Positions 7,263 through 11,911 of a DNA stretch of 11,911 bases are shown here, piece by piece (the stretch's first letter is position 1; each line of letters begins with the position of its first letter). Made by a program: the position numbers and the translations under genes. Under the pieces are notes generated by a model, which was given only the letters and a program-made list of their open reading frames with translations, searched no databases and had not been told where the DNA came from. Origin of the DNA: Oehlia diaphana (lineage: Eukaryota > Glomeromycota > Glomeromycetes > Glomerales > Glomeraceae); contig QZLH01000486.1 of assembly GCA_003833135.1 (NCBI GenBank), positions 42,937 to 54,847 on the forward strand, written 5' to 3'.

Positions 7263-8776
7263 TTAACTTTTAAATATTAGTTCAGAATTAAGACTTATAT
7301 CACTTTTTTTTAATGTTATGCCTTGTAATTTAAGATTTATAATTAATAACATGCATTCTGCAAGGTTAGTTCATAAATGATATAGTGCTGTTTGAACTGC
7401 CACTAGAAAATTAAAATTTTTTTTCAAAAATAAATAAATTATTGCTATTTGAACAAAACCAAATGTGGTTCAGTGATCTGCATCATCATCAGTATAAATA
7501 ATTAATATTTCTGGCAATGTGACGTATTTTTTATATAAGCATTTCAGCATTTACTAGAATATCTAAATGCTAAACTAGGTTGAAATACTAATCTTTATAA
7601 AAAATAAATACTTGTCCTTAATAAAAACTTTCACTAATATTTTTAGAAATTTCACAAAATAATGAAATTAATGTATGGTATTATTAAAAGTTTAATAAAA
7701 TCATGATCACATAATGTCAATTCTGTATTTAAGAATGCCAGTATTACTTTATTGCAAACTTTTGTTGATGTTTCAACTGTTTTTCCAATTGGAACTTTAT
7801 ATTTATTATCTGTTAAAATAAAACAAGCAAATTTGTAAAATTTAATAGCAAAAAGCTAAGTATAATAAAATATTACATCATAATAATGAAGAACTAGGAT
7901 GAGATTTACAAAGTAGTCTACTTTGTATTTTATAAGAAATCTCAAATCACCTAATATATTATATAGAAGTTTTTGTATAAATAGTTTTAGGCCAAAATTG
8001 AAGTCTAATCCATTCTTTACCTAAAATTAAAAGTTTGAAAAAAGTTTCTTCATCATGCTTAGTTGTAAGTATTCTATAATATTTTTTATATAATTCTATT
8101 TCTAATTATATTGCAACTGATATAAACATTATTGTAATATGTCATCTTTCATGTATTGCTAAAATAATCTTATAAATATGTAATCTAATTAATAAATTTG
8201 TGTAGTATTTATGTATTTATTCAAATAATTATATATTTAATTCATTAAAATAATAATTAATTTATCCCAAAATTTTTCAAATTTTATTCTTTTAAGGGTA
8301 TTATGTACTATGTAATTTTTTTATATATACAGTATTATTTGGCAAATTGTTTTTGTTTATATTACATTTTACTAATAACTAATGATAATATTAATAACCA
8401 ATAAAATTTAAGTTTACCTATTTGCAAAAACATATATTTCTATTTGCAACTTTATATGAAAATTTTAAAAGATTTTTTTAAAAAAAATAAATCTTTAAAA
8501 TTAGCAAATAAAGTTCAGGAGTGACCATATAAATCTTATCCTTTTATGTTAAATCTATATTGTACAGAAATTTGTATTACTATTTATATAAATTTGCTAT
8601 GTCAATTAATATAAAATCTTATGTGATATGTAATACCCTTAAATCCTTCATTTTTTTATAAATCAAATATAATATTTGGATCTTGAATTTCATACATTAA
8701 TTTTATATATTCTTGCATTTCCTGAAATTTTAAATTTGGATTATTTAATGTATTTTCAATAAGATTTTAATATAAT
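7263..8776 (-). pseudogene. Family B: DDE-type transposase-like protein, decayed and interrupted
   Basis: Minus-strand relic from about 8776 to TAA at 7263. In order: NPNLKFQEMQEYIKLMYEI and NIIFDL-stop-KNEGFK (about 8740-8643); an inserted element (8638-8296); FEKFWDKLIIIL; LHIYKIILAIHER; LYKKYYRILTTKHDEETFF; KEWIRLQFWPKTIYTKTSI; CKSHPSSS; FAIKFYKFACFILTDNKYKV; PIGKTVETSTKVCNK; LTLCDHDFIKLLIIPYINF; then LPEILIIYTDDDADH and a tail VAVQTALYHL-stop-TNLAECMLLIINLKLQGI. Presumed catalytic residues are all present: Asp 7808-7810 (TDNKY), Asp 7488-7490 (YTD) and Glu 7356-7358 (LAEC), spacing about 106 and 43 residues. Many stops and several frameshifts (near 7500, 7680 and 7895) make it dead. The motif order resembles a lineage-expanded uncharacterised family I recall from Rhizophagus-type genomes, which usually has YTDGGPDHR at the second Asp. 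Confidence 0.75.
8296..8638. mobile_element. 343-bp non-autonomous element at a TTAA site inside family B
   Basis: Flanked on both sides by TTAA (8292-8295 and 8639-8642). The ends begin GGGTATTATG on the left and GGGTATTACA on the opposite arm. The inverted repeat is solid for about 8 nt and then diverges mainly by transitions. TTAA duplication is the mark of piggyBac and Kolobok elements. Removing the element and one TTAA joins AATGAAGGATTTAA to AAGAATAAAATTTG and restores one frame (KNEGFKRIKFEKFWDKL) on the minus strand. The interior is AT-rich with no coding potential. A piggyBac or Kolobok assignment cannot be made from these ends alone. Confidence 0.8.
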
Positions 8777-8906
8777 GTACATAGTATGACAGGTGATAAT
8801 CATATTTATCATTTAGCTACTAATTTGTATTTAAGATTTTTTCTGCTAGTTATAAACTGGCAGACTAATTAGTATATCTAGGATGATAAAAAAGTTATTT
8901 ACTAAT

Positions 8907-8965
8907 CTAGTAATATGTAAATGGGTTATCATTCTTTGAATAATAGTCTATTTACATACTACTAG
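8907..8965. repeat. 59-bp foldback abutting the hAT terminus
   Basis: CTAGTAATATGTAAAT (8907-8922) and ATTTACATACTACTAG (8950-8965) are inverted repeats of 16 nt with one mismatch, separated by 27 nt. The right arm ends exactly one base before the hAT terminus at 8966. It may be a tiny foldback element or a palindromic target used by the hAT insertion. Confidence 0.7.
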
Positions 8966-9016
8966 CAGTGTTGGGCAATTGGACAAATCGAAGTTTTGGA
9001 CAAATGTCTAAAACCC

Positions 9017-9071
9017 TGTCCAAAACCTGTCTAAAACAAAAACTTATTTCTCAATAGACAGGTTTTGGACA
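9017..9071. repeat. Perfect 16-bp inverted subterminal repeat of the hAT element
   Basis: TGTCCAAAACCTGTCT (9017-9032) and AGACAGGTTTTGGACA (9056-9071) are exact reverse complements with a 23-nt loop. Further partial copies (GTTTTGGACAAA at 8994, TGTCTAAAAC at 9005) surround them. The unit is likely bound by the BED-finger end of the hAT transposase. Confidence 0.85.
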
Positions 9072-9220
9072 ATCATGTGATTTTAATTAATTAATTTAAT
9101 CGAAATATCGGATATTTAAATTTTAATCAAATATAAAATATAAAATTAAGAATTATTTTATTATATATTCATCATATTTATTTCAATTAAAGCAAAATTG
9201 AGTTACAATATCATAAAATA

Positions 9221-11818
9221 TCAATTAAATTCAGAAGATACAGAGATAAATTCTGGTCTTTTCAATTCTCTAATAAAGATATCATGCAAATCCCACTTTG
9301 CGTTGATATCAACAGCGGGATGAGTATATGAACTTAATAAATCATTATTAATAAGTTCACCATTATTTGTGTTAGTAAAAGATCGTGTTTCTTCTAAAGC
9401 CAGTAATTCGTACTATTCTTTCAATCTCTCTTGCCAATCTTCTTCAGTAGTTATATAACCGGTTTCATCTTAAAGATCTTCAAGCATTTTCTTGAACATT
9501 AACTTGTGATTCTTCATTTTCATTATTAATTTCATGATTACTCTGTTTAATAATTGGTAATAATTGTAATTTTTTGGACCCACATTTTCGTTTCTTTTCA
9601 TTTTCAGTTTGATGGATATCAGCACGAAGTTAAGCTATAGCTACTACCTTTTCATACTAAAATAAATTATTAAATTATTAAATATCAATATATGTTTTAA
9701 TTAAATTTATAAAAAATGAATGAATACAATGTGTTAAAATAAATACCTTTAATTTATTTCTTCGTGAAGTATGCAAAAATCCCATTGATGAAAATAATCT
9801 TTCAACAGATACTGAATTTACGCAAATACTAAAAATTTTTGTAGCAATAAGGCCCAACTTCTTATACACTGTAGAACAATAATACCAGTATGGTAAGATA
9901 TCATTTTCAAATTGATTAAATGTTTCATTATTAAAAGGTGATTTATTTGCTCGATAGGATTCAAATTCAGAAAGTAGTTTTTTTGGCTTTTGAGATGTCC
10001 ATGCCTAATAATAATAGCAAAGAAATTCTCCAATCACTACAAAATTAATTGACTCTAAATCAGGATTGAATTTATCAAGCCTATATTTGGGATGAAGAAC
10101 CAAAGCAAGTAGCAACAATGGTTGTTCCCAGTCCTTCCAACATTTATCAAGACGTAAAATCATGCCCTCAGCTAAGGATCGCTTTCCATTTTCTTCCCAA
10201 AATTTAATGAAATATCCAAAATATAGAGCAACATCAAATAGCTGAGCTTTATCTGTTTGTAATTTGTCAAGTGCTTCACAATAAGGTTTCATTAATGTTG
10301 CAAGTTGTGAAATTTGTGACCAAAATAAATCATTCATAATTATTTGGCAGATATTAGTTGGAAGATATAGCTCGGTAGATCTTGAAGAAGTTACTTCAGG
10401 AGGTTCATATCATATAACTAAGTTCTTTTAAAAAATATTCAATTAGTATATTAATTTTTTAATATTTAAAATAATAAACTATACTTACTCTTAATGCCTG
10501 TTTTGTTCAGATTAAAACTTTTATAACATTTATAATAAAAATTCCATTGAGTATCCCCAAATTTGATTATTGCATAATGTTTATTATAAAGTTCTAATTG
10601 TATTTTTCTTAATTTTCTGATAAAATATGCATTATTAGGTTGAATAAAGTAAAGAAACAGTTTAACAGCATCAGCAGATGCTTTTGCTAAACCACTGGAC
10701 TTTTTAAAAATTTCACCAACAGCCAGGTTATATTGGTGCACAAAACATGGTAAAAAGACATATTCAGGGTATTTAAGACGAAGTTGCCGTCTATATAATT
10801 AAAATATATAAGAATAAATGTACATTATAATAAATTATTAATTAATAATTATAACTTCTTACCATACTGAAGCATATGCGGCGGTACTATCACTTACAAT
10901 CGCAGCTATTTTAATTGATTTTTCTTTTAATTCCTCAAGAAATTCCTCAATTTATGATATAATATCAATTGCACGCTCTTTTTGACCACTTATATCAACT
11001 GCTTTTCACACTAAAGTCTCACCAGAAGGTAATACAATCATAACACTAAGCAATTCTTGATTTATAATATTTTTCCACCCATGAAATGAAAGAGTAATAC
11101 CAGCTTGTTTATATATTCGATTTAACTTTTCCTGACGCACATTTTCTATATTTTCAATAGCTGTATCTAAAATTGGTCCAGCTAATTATTTTCGGTCTAA
11201 TAATTTCAAGTTTAGATTTAACCAATTAAAAAATGCAAGAGTGAAGGATTATTAACCCAGTGAAAAGCCCAACCATTAGCTACTGATATCTTAATTAAAA
11301 AATCATAAAATGTAGGTATTTCAGATTCATAAATATTTTGTACAGTATGTTTAGTTAGTATTGACTGTTTTTTCTTATCAGAAAAACTTGATTGACTACA
11401 AGTTGATGATATGTATGTAGAATTTGTGTGAAAACTTGATATAGATATCGTATCATCTGTTAAAAATAAAATTATTGGGTATTTTATTAAAAAAAAGAGA
11501 ATTTTTAAAAAAAAAATTTAAAAATTACCATCAAGATGTATTCGTTTGCTTGAAGACAGTTCAACTTCACTATCAGAATCATTCAGTATCTCCTCTGCTT
11601 CTTCACCATATTTATTTAAAAAATATTCACAGTTTTTCAAATGTTTTTTAATTCTTTCTTTTCTATTTACCATCAATACTTTTGACATTTTCTTTTAAAA
11701 CTTTTGCACATGCTGTATATACATATTGCCGGTCTTTATTTCCTGAATTAATTTTTTTTAATATTGTTACAAATGAAGAAAGGTTGTGCTTTGGCCAACC
11801 TCCACTATGACGTGTCAT
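9221..11818 (-). pseudogene. hAT-family transposase, five exons, full-length but inactivated
   Basis: ATG 11818 to TGA 9221, about 760 codons in five exons: 11818-11529, 11456-10863, 10790-10489, 10417-9747, 9656-9221. All four introns (72, 72, 71 and 90 nt) are GT...AG and keep phase. Exon 1 holds a BED-type finger (GGWPKHNLSSF, ACAKV, KKHLKNC), frameshifted near 11670-11690. Exon 2 holds ANGWAFHWVNNPS, a frameshift near 11240, then GPILDTAIENIE, LSFHGWKN (His at 11081-11083 where hAT has the first catalytic Asp) and IVSDSTAAYASV (second Asp, 10889-10891). Exon 3: PEYVFLPCFVHQYNLAVGEI. Exon 4: WKDWEQPLLLLALVLHPKYR and the dimerisation motif SVSVERLFSSMGFLH. Exon 5: acidic/basic tail ending near HPAVDINAKWDLHDIFI. 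Stops: DRK-TAA, LV-TGA, IIS-TAA, a TGA at the exon 2/3 junction, II-TGA, YYY-TAG and others in exon 5. Confidence 0.88.
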
Positions 11819-11911
11819 ATTAGTCTTAAAAAGGAATTATCTTTCTGTAAATGTAAATTTGTAAAATATAACGAATAAAAAAAAGATTATCTCGCCACAT
11901 AATTATTTGTT
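11819..11911. other. Leader of the hAT transposase, to the window edge
   Basis: AT-rich sequence upstream of the inferred ATG. No terminal repeat matching the end at 8966 is present, so the 5' end of the element lies beyond the edge. Confidence 0.4.

Larger units (their letters stand above)
8966..11911 (-). mobile_element. hAT transposon, 3' terminal part, continues past the right edge
   Basis: The end at 8966 reads CAGTGTTGGGCAATTGGAC, the common hAT terminus CAGTGTTGGGCAA. The next ~110 bp hold several copies of GTTTTGGAC / GTCCAAAAC in both orientations, subterminal transposase-binding repeats. The transposase pseudogene (9221-11818) lies inward in the expected orientation with its 3' end near this terminus. 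The 8 bp before the terminus are ACTACTAG; the matching copy and the other TIR must lie right of the window, so the length is unknown. Confidence 0.88.

Noticed and set aside
9818..10033. Minus-strand frame starting MENFFAII as a separate gene
   Set aside because: The adjacent frame on the same strand carries the hAT exon continuously (AWTSQKPKKLLSEF to the ERLFSS motif) after a single stop; this frame is an overlap shadow.
1..11911. Mitochondrial or LTR-retrotransposon sequence suggested by high A+T
   Set aside because: Spliceosomal introns and nuclear DNA-transposon families are present; no reverse transcriptase, integrase zinc finger, LTR pair, tRNA or mitochondrial gene was found.

Overview
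The window reads as a transposon graveyard from an AT-rich eukaryotic nuclear genome. The best guess is an arbuscular mycorrhizal fungus (Glomeromycotina, Rhizophagus or Gigaspora-like). Three things support this: very high A+T by eye; short GT...AG introns of about 60-90 nt with TACTAA-like branch sites; and broken coding relics that match, as far as I recall, transposase-like families expanded in those fungi. No host gene, rRNA, tRNA or CRISPR array is visible, and no open reading frame here looks functional. The longest uninterrupted ones are fragments of decayed transposases.

Layout. 1-775 (minus): 5' part of a Tc1/mariner-type transposase pseudogene running off the left edge. 1281-1439: a 159-bp MITE with 41-bp terminal inverted repeats (TIRs) and a TA target duplication. 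1656-2125: a 470-bp non-autonomous hAT element with an 8-bp target duplication ATGACAAG. 2393-6934 (plus): a long, intron-containing, frameshifted relic of an RNase H-like (DDE-type) transposase family (family A here). It is split by an 821-bp hAT-like MITE (5173-5993) with a near-perfect 8-bp target duplication. 7263-8776 (minus): a second DDE-type relic (family B here), split by a 343-bp element (8296-8638) flanked by TTAA on both sides. 8966 to the right edge: the terminal part of a hAT transposon with its CAGTGTTGGGCAA end. Its minus-strand transposase pseudogene (9221-11818) keeps a BED-type finger, an RNase H core and the hAT dimerisation domain in five exons.

The order of events is partly readable. 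In both nested cases, removing the inserted element and one target copy rejoins the host reading frame exactly, so the host transposases were there first. Most in-frame stops sit where Gln, Trp or Arg would be expected, which fits C-to-T (G-to-A) decay. Two copies also carry substitutions at inferred catalytic aspartates. The family names rest on remembered motifs, not on a search.
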